A DNA stretch of 42,634 nucleotides from Boothiomyces macroporosus (GCA_027604185.1 JADGKB010000112.1:1-42634), one strand, 5' to 3'; positions 11,201 through 22,036 are shown, counted from the stretch's first letter. Translations and numbers: made by a program. The notes: a model not told the origin generated them from the letters alone.

Positions 11201-13144
11201 ATGACTAGCGACTGCAGTCTCTTTAATCAAAAGATTTATCCTAGTTTGACTGGAGGCAATGGAACGTTGAACCTATGCTGCACCAGCTCTGTTGTTCGTT
11301 GTGATAACAACAAAAAAATCACAGAGATGTAAGGGTATCTAACAGCAGCAATTTTCTTGGTATTCATCTAGGAGGAACTATTCCAAACGAAATTGGACAG
11401 CTGTCGAATCTGGTAAAGTTAGATCTCGGTCAAAGTGGTTTACGGTCAACCATCCCACCTTCCATATCACAATTAAATCAGCTCACTTATCTGTAAATTA
11501 TGCTAATATAGTGGATTGGGATACAACCATTTTGCTACAGGTCCTCTGCCTGATCTCTCCAAAACCACGAAATTGCAGATATTGTAGCTTTGCACTAATT
11601 AAAGAACACTACAAGCCATCAATGTCGCTGATCCTTCTCCAGGAGCGATTTTCAACTTATCCAACCTGCAAATACTTGATCTATCCGATAATAATTTGAA
11701 CTGGAATTTGGATACAGTTTTAAAAGGATCAAGGTAAACGATGGCTAAGAGTAGGCTAAATAACCTGCAGTCTTTGTGAGTTAAAACTGATATAGATCGC
11801 TCGCTAATACGACACTGTCTGGGACGACAAACTACCTAACCATGCTACCAAAAATCCAAACTTTGTATTTAGGAAATAATTCTTTGACAGGATTAATCAA
11901 CCCAAATATATCTACATTACAAAATCTACGGGTGCTGTTTTTGAATGATAATCTGCTTACCGGATCGATTCCACCCCAACTCTCCAATTTGCTTAACCTA
12001 CAGCAACTGTATTTCTTTTTAATCCAGGGATCTCAGTTATAACGAGTTGAATGTCAGTAGTATACCGGCAAGTATTCAAAGTATGAAAGGATACGCGAAT
12101 TTCAAGTAAGTGTTGCTAACTCAGCTTTGGTGATCAAAAAGCAATTAACCCACCTAGTTCTTCACCATCTCCATCATCCTCTCCCCAAGAAAGCAACTCA
12201 TCATCACCTCCTTTGTTGGGATTATACATTGCTTTACCAGTAATATTAGTCTTCGTTGGGGTGTTGTTCTTTTTATATTGGATGAGAAAGGTTTCAATTT
12301 CTAATTGCAGAAGAAGGAAAAATCTAATTTGGAAGGAGGAAAGAGGGATACTGTAAGATTTAGTATCGATGATCCTACAGATATTACAGAGACTTTTGAT
12401 GAAACTGCTAGACTAACTGTCGTAAAGCAAAATGAAATCTCTCCTCCTATGTTCCAAAAAGAAGACATTAATGATAGTGATTCAGATGCTTCCACTGAAA
12501 GTTCAGAGGAAGATAATGCCCAGTTGGGTCAAATTTACAAGATTAACCGAAAGGCTATTGACAAATCTTCGACTTTGGGAACCAACGAAACAGTGGCTGA
12601 CACTTCAAATGTAACTCATAGTAATCCAGCTACAGAAGGAGTACCAGCCAGCTCAGAAGTTCAAAAATCCCAGACTGAAGTAGTCGAATTTACTCTGTCC
12701 GCTCCCATTTTAAACAGTTCCAATGCTAACGAAACTATACCGCCAAATGTGGACAGTGAGCACGACCAACCTTTCGATAGTGCTTTTGATTCAAATGACT
12801 TTAACCTGTTAAACCGTGTAAAAATAACAGATGAGGCCAAATCTATCGAAACATCAATTGCTGATAACAGTGAAGGACGTTCTTTACCGCGGGACGTAAC
12901 TATAATCCCAAAGGCAAAAGAAACTCAAGAAGAGAAATTTCAAATTCCCGAACTTTTGCTCAATGTGATAAATTTTGACAAGGAGCACCATATTGGTGGG
13001 GATATTGATGAAGACCAAAAGTTAAAGTCAATGGAACGAAAAGCTGAACCTTCTGATGGTACACCTGATATTCCAAACTACTATTTCGACTCTTTTGTAT
13101 CACTTGCCGACTCTGACTCTCCTCTGCCTACAACTGATGAATAA
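11201..13144 (+). CDS. LRR single-pass transmembrane receptor-like protein with long acidic tail
   Basis: Nine exons: 11201..11328, 11349..11492, 11512..11583, 11605..11733, 11755..11775, 11796..12008, 12028..12105, 12125..12290, 12311..13144; 594 aa. All eight introns are 19-21 nt, and one exon is only 21 nt. The N-terminus MTSDCSLF and a CC...RCD segment form a plant-type LRR N-cap. LRRs of the LxxLxxLxLxxNxLxGxIP type follow (IPNEIGQLSNLVKLDL, TLYLGNNSLTG, LFLNDNLLTGSIPPQLSNL). A Ser/Pro-rich stalk precedes one TM helix at about 290-315 (LYIALPVILVFVGVLFFLYW) and a Lys-rich stop-transfer. The about 280-residue tail is acidic and Ser/Thr-rich with no kinase domain. No signal peptide is visible before MTSDC, so a 5' exon may be missing. 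Paralog at 31682. Confidence 0.85.
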
Positions 13145-13239
13145 AACTGATGTTTTCCAAATTAGGGAGTTACCGTTCTGATCGGTGAGGTCAGCAGGTA
13201 TCAAGAAATCTTTAAAAACTGATAACTGCATCAAACTAC

Positions 13240-14277
13240 ATGCTTTCGCTGATTCCCTTGTTGCTTTCATTTTGTACTGCTGCTCCAAAGTATCTGTTTC
13301 TCGGTGCTTCGCAAGTCTATGGTTGGCAACTATCTTACAGCAATCCTCACTACCCATTTGGGGCTTACGTTCAGCAAGTTTTAAACAACACTATTCAAAG
13401 TGATATTGATGGTGTCCCAGGTGATTGTTTTGGGGGAAGAAATTGTGGTACAAACTATCCTCCAAATACTAGCCCTCAAATCTCTTCCATTACTGGGTTT
13501 TCTGACCGCTTAAAGCTGCAGCTGGGCCAAGTTAGTTATACCTATGATTGGGTAGTATTCTTGGGTGGTGCAAACGATATCAATTTCGCCTGCTTCAAAA
13601 ATGACTACTCTCACATAAACAACCAAACTGCGGCACAGTATGACCTTGTAAACATTGTTTTTAGTCACAATCCAAAAGCGAAAATCTTATTCCTTCCAAC
13701 TTATCTTGCGCCGTTGTACGAAAGTAAATGTCAAAATCTGTACTCGCAATTCATCAATACACTGCTAGTAAACTCTGAAACTCTTGGCAAAAAGTACCCA
13801 GGTCAAGTGTATGGGTTCGATTCTACTCCTTTGATTGTGAATAGGCAGCCGAGTTTCTACGTGGATGATCTTCATTTGAACCAAGAAGGAAATCTTGCCC
13901 TTGGTACAGGGTTAGCAAATTGGTTTAGCAGTCTGGTTCCAACAGTAACTGTTTCAGGTGCAGCTCCTACTCCGACACTAGCACCATCCAGCGCTACATT
14001 CGTGGTTAATCATAATACCGGATATGGTGATAATCTTTATGTTGTCGGCTCATTCAACAATTGGGACACTTGCACCGCAGTCCAGTGTAGATATATAGTA
14101 TCCAATTCATGGAATTGCGGGCCAATCTCCCTTGCAGAGGGAACTGACTATCAATGGAAAGCTATATCATTTGGGTCTTTTTCAAAAACTGCTTGTTCGA
14201 ATCCTCTATGGCAACCTGGAAATAATAATTCGTTCCAGACAAAGGCAGGAAGCCAGACTATTACTCTCACTTACTAA
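13240..14277 (+). CDS. Secreted SGNH/GDSL-type esterase with C-terminal starch-binding-type (CBM20-like) domain
   Basis: Single exon, 345 aa, with a strong signal peptide (MLSLIPLLLSFCTA). SGNH blocks are present: nucleophile Ser24 in FLGASQVYGW (GAS in place of GDS), Asn112 in GGANDIN and the Asp209-x-x-His212 pair in DDLHLN. After a Thr/Pro/Ala linker (about 232-250) comes a beta-rich module with NLYVVGSFNNWDTC and YQWKAI, which resembles CBM20 starch/glycogen binding. The enzyme probably removes acyl groups from an extracellular polysaccharide. The substrate is not known. Its stop lies 17 bp from the stop of PPM1 on the other strand. Confidence 0.8.
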   Translation: MLSLIPLLLSFCTAAPKYLFLGASQVYGWQLSYSNPHYPFGAYVQQVLNNTIQSDIDGVPGDCFGGRNCGTNYPPNTSPQISSITGFSDRLKLQLGQVSYTYDWVVFLGGANDINFACFKNDYSHINNQTAAQYDLVNIVFSHNPKAKILFLPTYLAPLYESKCQNLYSQFINTLLVNSETLGKKYPGQVYGFDSTPLIVNRQPSFYVDDLHLNQEGNLALGTGLANWFSSLVPTVTVSGAAPTPTLAPSSATFVVNHNTGYGDNLYVVGSFNNWDTCTAVQCRYIVSNSWNCGPISLAEGTDYQWKAISFGSFSKTACSNPLWQPGNNNSFQTKAGSQTITLTY

Positions 14278-14294
14278 TTGTAATAAATTTACCT

Positions 14295-15286
14295 TTATTT
14301 CATGAATGATTCAATATCTTGTTCAATCGTGCTTGCAAATAATACAAAGTAGTGCGATGCCAGCATATACCATTCTTCTAACTCATCAAATATTTCCAGT
14401 TTTGAAAGTCTTGTTTACATCGATATTACCTTTGTTTTTCCGCTATAGGAACATATCTCTCATACAAAGTGTTCATATCATGCGCTATACAGCTTTTAAA
14501 CCCATGATCAATAAATCGCTGAATTTGACTATCGATGGTTGGATACGCAGAGATCCCCAACAGTTCAATTCCTCGTAATTTCAAGTTGTGCAGCATTTGT
14601 CCACCGAAAGCATCATTGGGGAGAATTTGTTCAAAGGAAATAAAGTACGACTCTTTGAAACTTTCAGCGATAGTTTGAATGAGCATATCGCTAACTGTAG
14701 GATCCAAGTAGATCATCACACATTCCGATAATACTAATGTAGGTACGCTATCTTAGTAATAGTTACCTGGTATCCACGCCTTTGGAGAGCAGCTGCAAAA
14801 GTATCTTTGATTTGAATTCTCGCAAATCTCCTGCAATCAAACAGTAATCCTCAGAATATAAATCCAACCCGCCATTCTCTATAGATACTTCTCCCAGAAG
14901 CGCTTTCGTTTGTTTATTCTTGCATACGGTCATTGCTTTCTTTCCAGTTATCTGCGGAAAGTCTATTTCGATGTATCTTGTTGGTTGCTGATTCCTGTCT
15001 TTCAGACAAAAGTATCTGGAATCCGACCCAGCGCCAATGGATAATATTTGAGATCTTTCATGTTTCTCGATAAATTTGCTAATGAGATGGTCTATAGAGT
15101 AAGTTCTTGTAAAAGTTCCTCTGTTGATAATTGGTGCTCGCTTTTCCCCCCGCTTCAAAAACACTGAGGCGTACTTATCATCTATATAGCCCGCATTTAT
15201 GGCCGAACTAGGTTATTTGAAATTTACAGTTTGCTTTGCAATGCGTCGTCGTTTGTTCCACGGATTGTCTCGTCGGGATCTTGCAT
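14295..15286 (-). CDS. PPM1: Leucine carboxyl methyltransferase (PP2A methyltransferase, LCMT1/PPM1)
   Basis: Four exons on the minus strand: 15286..15228, 15207..14767, 14747..14430, 14409..14295; 310 aa. Introns are 20, 19 and 20 nt. The protein starts MQDPDETIRGTNDDA and has the family core: Y.DDKYASVFLKRG, PIINRGTFTRTYSID, the SAM-binding SIGAGSDSRYF and PTLVLSECVMIYLD. The last exon (LSKLEIFDELEEWYMLASHYFVLFAS) completes the family C-terminus. It methylates the C-terminal leucine of the PP2A catalytic subunit, controlling holoenzyme assembly. It is divergent from the dienelactone hydrolase gene with 75 bp between start codons. Confidence 0.94.
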
Positions 15287-15361
15287 TTTGAAAATAATTT
15301 AATTTTACTATTCAGAATTTGAATTCGCTTTTACCTTCCAACGAGTTTATCTTCAAGCGAT

Positions 15362-16200
15362 ATGTTCAAGTTGGGCCTCAGACAATTTTCCGCAATTTCA
15401 AAAATGACTAGCGTAATCTACAAGGACGTCCCGTATTATGTAGCTGGAAATGAAGGATCAAAGGTCGGAATCATCGTCATTCAAGAGTGGTGGGTACTGC
15501 TCATCTTAATCTCAGGGTCTTAACAACCACATCAAGAACATGACTGCGAGATTCGCAAAAGAACTCGACGCATTAGCAATCACCCCGGATTTGTACCGTG
15601 GCAAAGTAGCAACTGCTGCTGATGAAGCTAATCATTTGATGGGTTCTTTGGATTGGCCGAATGCAATTGTTGATGTCAAGAGTAGTTACATCTAATGATA
15701 GATGCCTGTGAATATTTAAAAGAAAAAGGATGTGAAAAGATTGGTATTACTGGATTCTGCATGGGAGGAGCATTGGTAAGTTGGCACTCAATTAGACTAT
15801 TGCTTCGGCTGTTCATGTTCCTGCCATCACTGCTGGCTCTTGCTTCTATGGCATCCCTCCAGCCCAACTCGCCAATCCTGCTGAAATCAAGATCCCAATT
15901 CAATTCCACTTTGGTGACAAGGACATGTCTCCTGGTTTCAGCGATATTAAAGCCGCTGATGATTTGAAAGAAGTTCTTACCAAAGCTGGCAAATTGTCTG
16001 TCTCGCAAGTTAGACATGACAATGGTGCATACGCTCCTATCGAAAGAAAGAAGGGTGCCAAGATTGCGGAATTCCACCGATACACCAACGGCAACCACGC
16101 ATTCATGAATGAAGAAGCTCCAGCTTATCCATTCGACCCTGAATTATCCAAATTGGCCATGAAGCACACTACTGAATTCTTTAAAACTTATCTTCAATAA
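15362..16200 (+). CDS. Dienelactone hydrolase family protein
   Basis: Four exons: 15362..15493, 15516..15681, 15702..15775, 15796..16200; 258 aa. Introns are 22, 20 and 20 nt. The alpha/beta-hydrolase carries the DLH triad context: IVIQEWWGLNNHIK (oxyanion region), nucleophile Cys119 in GFCMGGAL, an acid near HFGDKD, and His225 in YTNGNHAFMN. The N-terminus MFKLGLRQFSAISKM looks like a mitochondrial presequence; a second Met (residue 15) could give a cytosolic form. Substrates of eukaryotic members are poorly known, so the activity is stated only at family level. Confidence 0.9.
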
Positions 16201-16268
16201 ATGCCATTAAATTGCCACAGATTACCATGATACTGAAATCAAAAAAGATTTTATTATGTCGTGTCTAG

Positions 16269-16973
16269 TTATTCCGAGTAGATTAATATCTCCTAGCAGG
16301 TTATCAACTTACAATTTCCCATAGCTCTAATCCAACTATTTCAAACTCTTTTGCGTCTGTAAGCGGTTGATTATTAAATGTAGAACTGGTGCTCGAAAAG
16401 CCTTTTAGGAGTTGCTCATCTATCCACAATGCAAATCCATTTTCACTGAATTAACGCCAAATTACCCTCCGCCGAATGCCAAGCTAGCTCCGTGCTCTGA
16501 TAGGATATAATGCTCATTAACTCCGGTTGAGAGGTACACACCCAAATGTCCATTGGTATACTGCTTCCACAAAAAACTAAATTAATTAAAAGTACCATGT
16601 TCCATTTCCATAATATCCTTTATGGTGGTGGCATGGTTCTGATAAATAAGCTCCAAATATCTTGTCATGGTTATCCTTGATTACCAATATGCATGGGTTT
16701 GAAGACGTGGTTCCACGCTGGTACATGGTTGATAATGATATCCCATGCTGATCTGTAGAATATAGTAAATCCCAATTATTCGATTCTTTTTGAATTATCG
16801 GTAAGAATGGCCGCAACTATATTAGCAACGGATACTTCCTCTGCTATTTTGGATGTAAGAATATGTTGTATCTCTGTAGCACGCTTCTGCAATGTAATTC
16901 TATGTGGAGTGTAATGAGATGGATCGATTGACGTTTGTCGTTTGACTGGCACTTCCTTTTTTTTTGCTCCCAT
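16269..16973 (-). CDS. OXR1: TLDc-domain protein, OXR1 (oxidation resistance) family
   Basis: Minus-strand exons 16973..16836, 16816..16596, 16576..16466, 16445..16313, 16292..16269; 208 aa. Introns are 19, 19, 20 and 20 nt. The whole protein is essentially a TLDc domain: LRPFLP, WDLLYSTDQHGISLSTMY, KIFGAYLSEP, NGTCFLW, HYILSEHGASLAFGGG, and FEIVGLELWEI near the end. The last intron (16293..16312) matches the intron consensus perfectly. If it is retained, the protein ends at a TGA at 16304 (203 aa); both ends are compatible with the family. TLDc proteins protect against oxidative stress and interact with the V-ATPase. The start codon at 16973 is 32 bp from the ATG of CNOT11. Confidence 0.9.
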
Positions 16974-17005
16974 TCTATTTTGGAAGAAGTTTCTCTCCAC
17001 CTTCA
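16974..17005. promoter_or_regulatory. 32-bp divergent promoter of OXR1 and CNOT11
   Basis: Thirty-two bases separate the two start codons. The segment (TTCTATTTTGG... to ...CTTCA) has no TATA box. Both genes must initiate very close to or inside this stretch. Confidence 0.45.
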
Positions 17006-17591
17006 ATGCAATGGCAACATCCCCCTTTATTCATCCAAGAATATATATTTGATGATACGATATTATATAACGTGGATACGATAGAGTTGCTAATGAAAGC
17101 CTCAAGTGTGCCATTGCGGAAGCAAGATCAGGATAGATTGATTGATGCACTTGGAAAAGAACCCGGATTACTGCCATCTGTACTGATTGAGGAACCGATA
17201 TACTCTGGGATAGTAGAAAATAATCCAAATGTTGCGTTGGTCTGTATTAGAATATCTAGCGGCCAGCAGCTGCAATTGTTTTATAGAGAATTACTGGAGA
17301 ATCCACTGGACATATTAATAATGGAAATCAGTTGTAAAATCACCGATGTAGAATTCCTTGCTCTGTATTTATCACGATGCTGCACAAAGTGTGAACTTTT
17401 GCTGGATTCTCAGCGGAAAGATACTATCGCTAGGATGGTAAAGCTATTCTAACTAGATTATATTATTTGTATTAAGTCTGAAAAAGAACGATATTGATGT
17501 AAGGATATTCGCGGTGGAAATGTCTGCATTTTGCCTGCAGCATTCCAAGCTGAAAGAAGCGGTTGAACTATACCAAATATTATCAACCTGA
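17006..17591 (+). CDS. CNOT11: CCR4-NOT subunit 11 (CNOT11), short form
   Basis: Two exons, 17006..17437 and 17457..17591, with a 19-nt intron; 188 aa. The C-terminal CNOT11 (C2orf29) signature is clear: GIVENNPNVALVCI, FYRELLENPLDILIMEIS, EFLALYLSRCCTKCELL, and in exon 2 RIFAVEMSAFCLQHSKLKEAVELY. Family members are usually much longer; here only the conserved C-terminal NOT1-binding part plus about 40 N-terminal residues is present. CNOT11 with CNOT10 docks on NOT1 in the mRNA deadenylation complex. An upstream exon cannot be excluded, but the OXR1 start 32 bp away leaves little room. Confidence 0.88.
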
Positions 17592-18109
17592 TGGTATTCC
17601 AGCGCACGTAATATATTCGTACAACTACTCTAAATTTTCTCATAAATTGACTCTCTATACACCAACCAGAGAAGCTTCAGTTAGATGATGTGATGTGGAA
17701 CGTTAGTGTACTCTCTATATCCTCTATACACTTGCCACTCTGATTGTTCACAAACGAGAGACAAATGGAGACAATTGACGGAAATCTCGCTCCTTACCGT
17801 AGATATGAGATTGCCCCCACACGATGTTGAATACAGTAATATTGTATACCAAGTTCAGTAATGACAGTAACTCGGCTTTACAGCGAAGTATTTGTGACCA
17901 TAACATTAAACCGCCAGTGCCGTTCCCTTCCAGTGCTAGTTGCGGACAAGCTTCCCAATCTATAAGGTGGTTGCCTCACTTGAAACTGGACTATGCCGTT
18001 GAATTACCTCCATCAATTTCTTTACCAAATTCAAAATGACTTAAAATCACGTGAAATGACTAAATGTGGCTGCAGAACGTTTAAAAAGTTGTAGAACAAT
18101 AGCGAAATA
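17592..18109. other. 518-bp stretch without a firm gene
   Basis: This lies between CNOT11 and IFRD, both on the plus strand. A minus-strand candidate gene is listed separately (17748..18013). A plus-strand open frame of 71 codons (17824..18039) overlaps it. A CTCTCTATA motif is repeated at 17650 and 17711. The last 60 bases before 18110 should hold the IFRD promoter. Nothing else is recognised. Confidence 0.4.
17748..18013 (-). CDS. Possible small gene of unknown function
   Basis: Minus-strand ATG at 18013; an intron-like 20-mer (GTGAGG...TTATAG) at 17960..17979 keeps the frame open to a TGA at 17748, giving 81 aa. The product would include NWEACPQLALEGNGTGGL. No family is recognised. Orientation would make it convergent with CNOT11 and divergent from IFRD, the pattern seen elsewhere in this window. 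The gene could extend downstream through further introns, as another frame there also looks protein-like (EQSEWQVYRGYREYTN). Low confidence. Confidence 0.28.
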
Positions 18110-19349
18110 ATGGCCCCAAAGCGAAAAAACAAAAAAGAATTCCTATCAGTGGATGAGGACGGGGACTCTGATGACTCCAACATGACGACAAGCTCGCGCG
18201 CCTCGATTCCAATTTCCAGAACAGCGTCACAAAGATCCGTTGAAGAACCAATTGACCAACAAATTGAGACATGTATCGAAGATTTGGAAGAGAAACGGTC
18301 AAGGTACTCATTGCTTATATTAGTATACGAGAAGCTGCGTTGATCAGATCAATTCGAAATTTGTCATTCAAATATATTCCTGATATCATTGAATCAAAAG
18401 CAGAATCATGGACAAGGGCCTTGTTACGAAATGCTAAAAGAGGCGGAACTGAAGGGTGTCTTTCTGCCAAAGTAGTTGCGTTAATCACAATTACTACTGC
18501 TAGCTGTCCGTTCTTTGAACAAGCCGTGACTATACTCAAGGAAGGAATCAAAAATGGAAAAGAAGAACAGCAGAGCCTGTACTTGCTTGTATTGGCGGTT
18601 ATCACATTCATTCAGGATGTGGATGACCATTCGCGGTGGCAAGTACTAGATTTCATTCACTCACAATTTGAAAGCGCTCAAAAAGCAGCCCTTAAATCAG
18701 CATTGAATGCTTATGGATTAGTATACAGTGTTATTTCTGAGAGGCCAGACAAGGATGAGTTTAATTCGTAATTATTTTTAACCAAGATTACTGGAAACAC
18801 ATGTGGATTTATTGGAGCATGATGATGTCGATGTCCGTATTGCCGCCGGTGAAAATATTGCTCTATTTATTGAAGATCTTTCACTCCATTTTATGGAGAC
18901 CGACCAAGATATCGACGTATTTATTGAAAACAAGTTTGGAATCATTCGCACTCTTGAAGAGCTGTCTAAAGGTATAATCCGGCTAACAAGACTCGACTAA
19001 ATATCAAGGAAAAAAGAGTAGAGCCTTGCAAAAGTCTTCCTTTAGAGATATTCTAGCTACCGTGTCTGATGGGTCCAATCCATCAGTAAAACTAAAGTTT
19101 AAGAATGAAACACTAGATTTTGACAGCTGGAAAAAGATTGTCCAACTCAATTCTTACAGAGAGATCATTGGCGAGGGGTTAAATGTACACGTACATGAAA
19201 ATCCCATTTTACACTCTCAATTTGATTTCACAAACTCTGACGCGGTTAAAGTCGATAGGCGGCTGTATGATATCACCGTTGGAAAAGCCAGATCAAAACA
19301 AATGAAAGATAGCAGACAATCAAAAGCACAAACCACTTATTTGGATTAA
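18110..19349 (+). CDS. Interferon-related developmental regulator (IFRD) family protein
   Basis: Four exons: 18110..18303, 18324..18767, 18787..18971, 18991..19349; 393 aa. Introns are 20, 19 and 19 nt. A basic, Ser-rich N-terminus (MAPKRKNKKEF) is followed by the IFRD core: IEDLEEKRSSIREAAL, FKYIPDIIESKAESW and GTEGCLSAKVVALITI. The typical C-terminal part is DSTKYQGKKSRALQKSSFRDIL, LDFDSWKKIVQL and NVHVHENPIL. The fold is ARM/HEAT-like. In animals IFRD1/2 act in transcription and bind inactive ribosomes; which role applies here is unknown. The stop is 26 bp from that of the convergent MIT-domain gene. Confidence 0.92.
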
Positions 19350-19375
19350 ATTCATCATCTTATTAGCAATATATT

Positions 19376-20753
19376 TTAATTTTTTGAATGAACACTATAA
19401 TACATGGACTCTTCAGAAGGTGAAAAAGGTCTAGGCGACTTTCCTTTTTCAATTTCAGACTGCTCCAATTTAGATTCTCGCTTTTTCTTGGCAGTTTCTT
19501 TAAGTTTTTCCCATTTACGTAATTGCTGTTGGTGTTGTTCACTTACTATTTTCAATTGTGCTTCTAATTCTTTAATTCTACTTTGTAAACCCCCAACATC
19601 CGTGGATTCTGGTTGAGTAGGGACTGCAGGCATCACAGACATTGATAACTTTGATCTTTGGGGTCTACCCGGAGGAATAGATTGATTAAGTTGGCGCTAA
19701 TATTAAATAATCACTACATGTTTTTGGACGTCCTGACGAAATTGAATAATAGAACTTCGCAGCATGGTGTTTTCTTGCTGAGTCTTTTCTAGCTCTGCAA
19801 CTCTTTTTGTAAGTTGATCTACTGTGTGCTTTAATTGCTCGTTTTCAATTTGGTATTCTTCTAAAGTCTTTGTTCTAACGTTTGTAGTGAATGCGGGGTT
19901 GGTGTGAGGATCTTGCTTGGTTTTTGAATTAGGTGGTATAATCATGTATGAGTTGAGAAAGGTACTGTTGGGCAGAGTCGAATCCAATACATTGAACTTG
20001 TGTTCATCTGATTTGCTAATTGGTGCAGTAGTAAACGCAACTGGACCAGATATTTTCTGAACTAAACCCTCAACAGCATCCCAGAATTTGTCGAACGGAT
20101 CATCTTCGTCCGATTTTACTTCTTTTGCGTCCTGATCTAACACTAAATACGAATTTAATTCTGAATTTAGCAGCTCGGAATTTTCAACAGGCACTTGAGC
20201 TACGCTAGCATTAACCATTGGGCTGAGATTCTGCGCTTGCAAATTAATACTTTCCATGGGCTGTCCCATGAAGAACTGCCTAGATCCCATATCTGGTTCT
20301 TTCTCTTGTGTTCTTTTTGGGTTTGAATATAAATGAACTGCTCCTTTTCCAAACTCTGATGAAATCCGTCTCTCTTCCTTTCCGCTTGACTTTGAAGTGA
20401 TAACTGGTGCAGATTGTTGATGACGAATAGTAGGTGGGGAATTTAGCCTTCTTTGTAATTCTTTACCATTTCTTGTATGGCTGGCGTATAGTAACTTTAG
20501 TGTCTTGACAGCCTGTTGATTAATAAGGGATACCTCTGGATCAGTAGTATCATTCATTGCCAATAGATATTGTTCTTTGATTAAGTCGTTCCTACCTGCA
20601 GCTCTGAAGTGGGCAGTACAGGCATTAGCCAAGTCTCCCTTTTCCATATACTCCTCTGCGTTGGTAGCAAATTGGTGGGCCTGGTTTTAAATTTTAGATT
20701 ACCCGCTGGACAGGCGTTTCATTCATGTTGGACAAAAATTTTTGATCAGTCAT
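19376..20753 (-). CDS. MIT-domain coiled-coil protein, Atg38/NRBF2-like
   Basis: Three exons on the minus strand: 20753..20703, 20680..19718, 19696..19376; 444 aa. Introns are 22 and 21 nt. The N-terminal MIT helices are AHQFATNAEEYMEKGDLANACTAHFRAA and TDPEVSLINQQAVKTLKLL. A central conserved block (DDPFDKFWDAVEGLVQKIS, GPVAFTTAPI) is shared, as I remember it, with fungal Atg38-type proteins. Two coiled coils follow (EEYQIENEQLKHTVDQL, LQSRIKELEAQLKIV). Atg38 is a subunit of the autophagy PI3-kinase complex I. The start codon lies only 19 bp from the stop of the upstream calreticulin gene on the same strand, so its promoter must overlap that gene's 3' end. Confidence 0.72.
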
Positions 20754-20772
20754 AATTGAAAAACGGATTTAT

Positions 20773-22002
20773 TTAAAGCTCTTCGTGTTCATCTTCCTTG
20801 TCTTCTTCCTTATCAAGATCTTGCTTTAATTTTTCCGCTTCTTCATCATCTAATTTATCTTTGGCTGCCTTTTCAAGTGGTGCATCAACAACAAAAGTGC
20901 TAGCAGCGAATTCATTGGCTTCTTCAATTGAATCAGTGACAATGATGTTGTCGAAAAGAGTACCAGATTTGACTTGCCAGAGATCAAATCCAATATATTC
21001 AGATTTATATGCATAGATAGACTCATCATTGACTGTGTAAATCAAAACTTACCAAATTCTGGATTATCGATTTCAGGGTGCACCCATGGACCTTTATAGT
21101 CAGGGTTGTCTATTTGCTTTGGTTTCCATTCGCCTTTATACTCTGGGTTTGGAATCATAGGGGCTTCCCACACACCATCTAAATTATAAGGAAATTACCA
21201 TCTTCGTCATCCCAATCTTCTGGTTTGATAGCATCTGGATCAGGAATATTTGCTGGAACATCATCATATCCTTCTGGTTTTACGTCATTTGGGTCGTCCA
21301 TCTTTGGAGAATCAACCCAATCCTTTGGCTTTGATTGTTTAGGATCTTTAATCTTGGCAGGTGGAAGCAAATCCCAGTCTTCAATCAACTTTCCAGATGC
21401 CTTGGATTCCTGATCAACAAGGATCTCATAAGTTTGATCTGGATGGATGATGAACGTGTATAAATGGGTCAATTGGTCAGATCCTGGTAAAACCTGCTTT
21501 TTGATTAGATGGTTTTCATTCTTGTAATTCAGAATTGCATGGACTTTTTTGTTGTTTCCCTTCATTAGCAAAATTGTACGCAAATGTCAGGCCCAAACAT
21601 GACGTTGTAAACGGTATCGCCATTGAATTCTTCAGGCTTGAATCCAGGCGGCATGATTTTTACATACCCACCACCACAATCAATGTTCTAACTAAGAATA
21701 GTGCTACCTGTTCAAACTTTGCGGAAAATTGGACGATAAAGTCCTTATCCTTGTGGTCAAAGACCTGGTCAAACTTGGCAGATATAGCGTAGAACTTTGC
21801 GTCTTCGGTAGTCTTCAATGCTTTGGATCGTTCTTCATCTGCATGGAATTTTCCATTTGAAATTTCCCATTTCCCATAGTCATCTTTGCTTTGAGACACA
21901 ACCCATTTATCAAGACCTGAATTAAGTATAATGCTTACTGTCGAATGTTTCCTTGAAGTAAACTTTTGCGGCGACACTTAATACAAGCAGAGATACCTTC
22001 AT
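20773..22002 (-). CDS. CRT: Calreticulin (ER lectin chaperone)
   Basis: Six exons on the minus strand: 22002..21939, 21916..21708, 21687..21580, 21559..21199, 21178..21053, 21032..20773; 375 aa. Introns are 22, 20, 20, 20 and 20 nt. A short signal peptide ([12 protein letters not shown]) leads into VYFKETFDS and [10 protein letters not shown]. The N-domain has [13 protein letters not shown] and [10 protein letters not shown]. The P-domain contains the repeats [36 protein letters not shown] and [13 protein letters not shown]. The C-domain is acidic and ends HEEL, a variant of the KDEL/HDEL retrieval signal. It folds glycoproteins and buffers calcium in the ER. A perfect heat-shock element sits 22 bp upstream of the ATG. 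Confidence 0.96.
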
Positions 22003-22023
22003 TTTTGCGATTGCTTTTTAAAG

Positions 22024-22036
22024 TTCCAGAAATTTC
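22024..22036 (-). promoter_or_regulatory. Heat-shock element upstream of calreticulin
   Basis: TTCnnGAAnnTTC occurs with exact 5-bp periodicity (TTC 22024-26, GAA 22029-31, TTC 22034-36). This is the minimal three-unit HSF1 site. It is 22 bp upstream of the calreticulin ATG, a sensible place in so compact a genome and sensible for a chaperone gene. Function is inferred. Confidence 0.55.

Noticed and set aside
15303..15318. 16-base exact match (TTTTACTATTCAGAAT) with 32941..32956, both upstream of metabolic genes
   Set aside because: With 42 kb of AT-rich sequence one such 16-mer pair is close to chance expectation, and no third copy was noticed.
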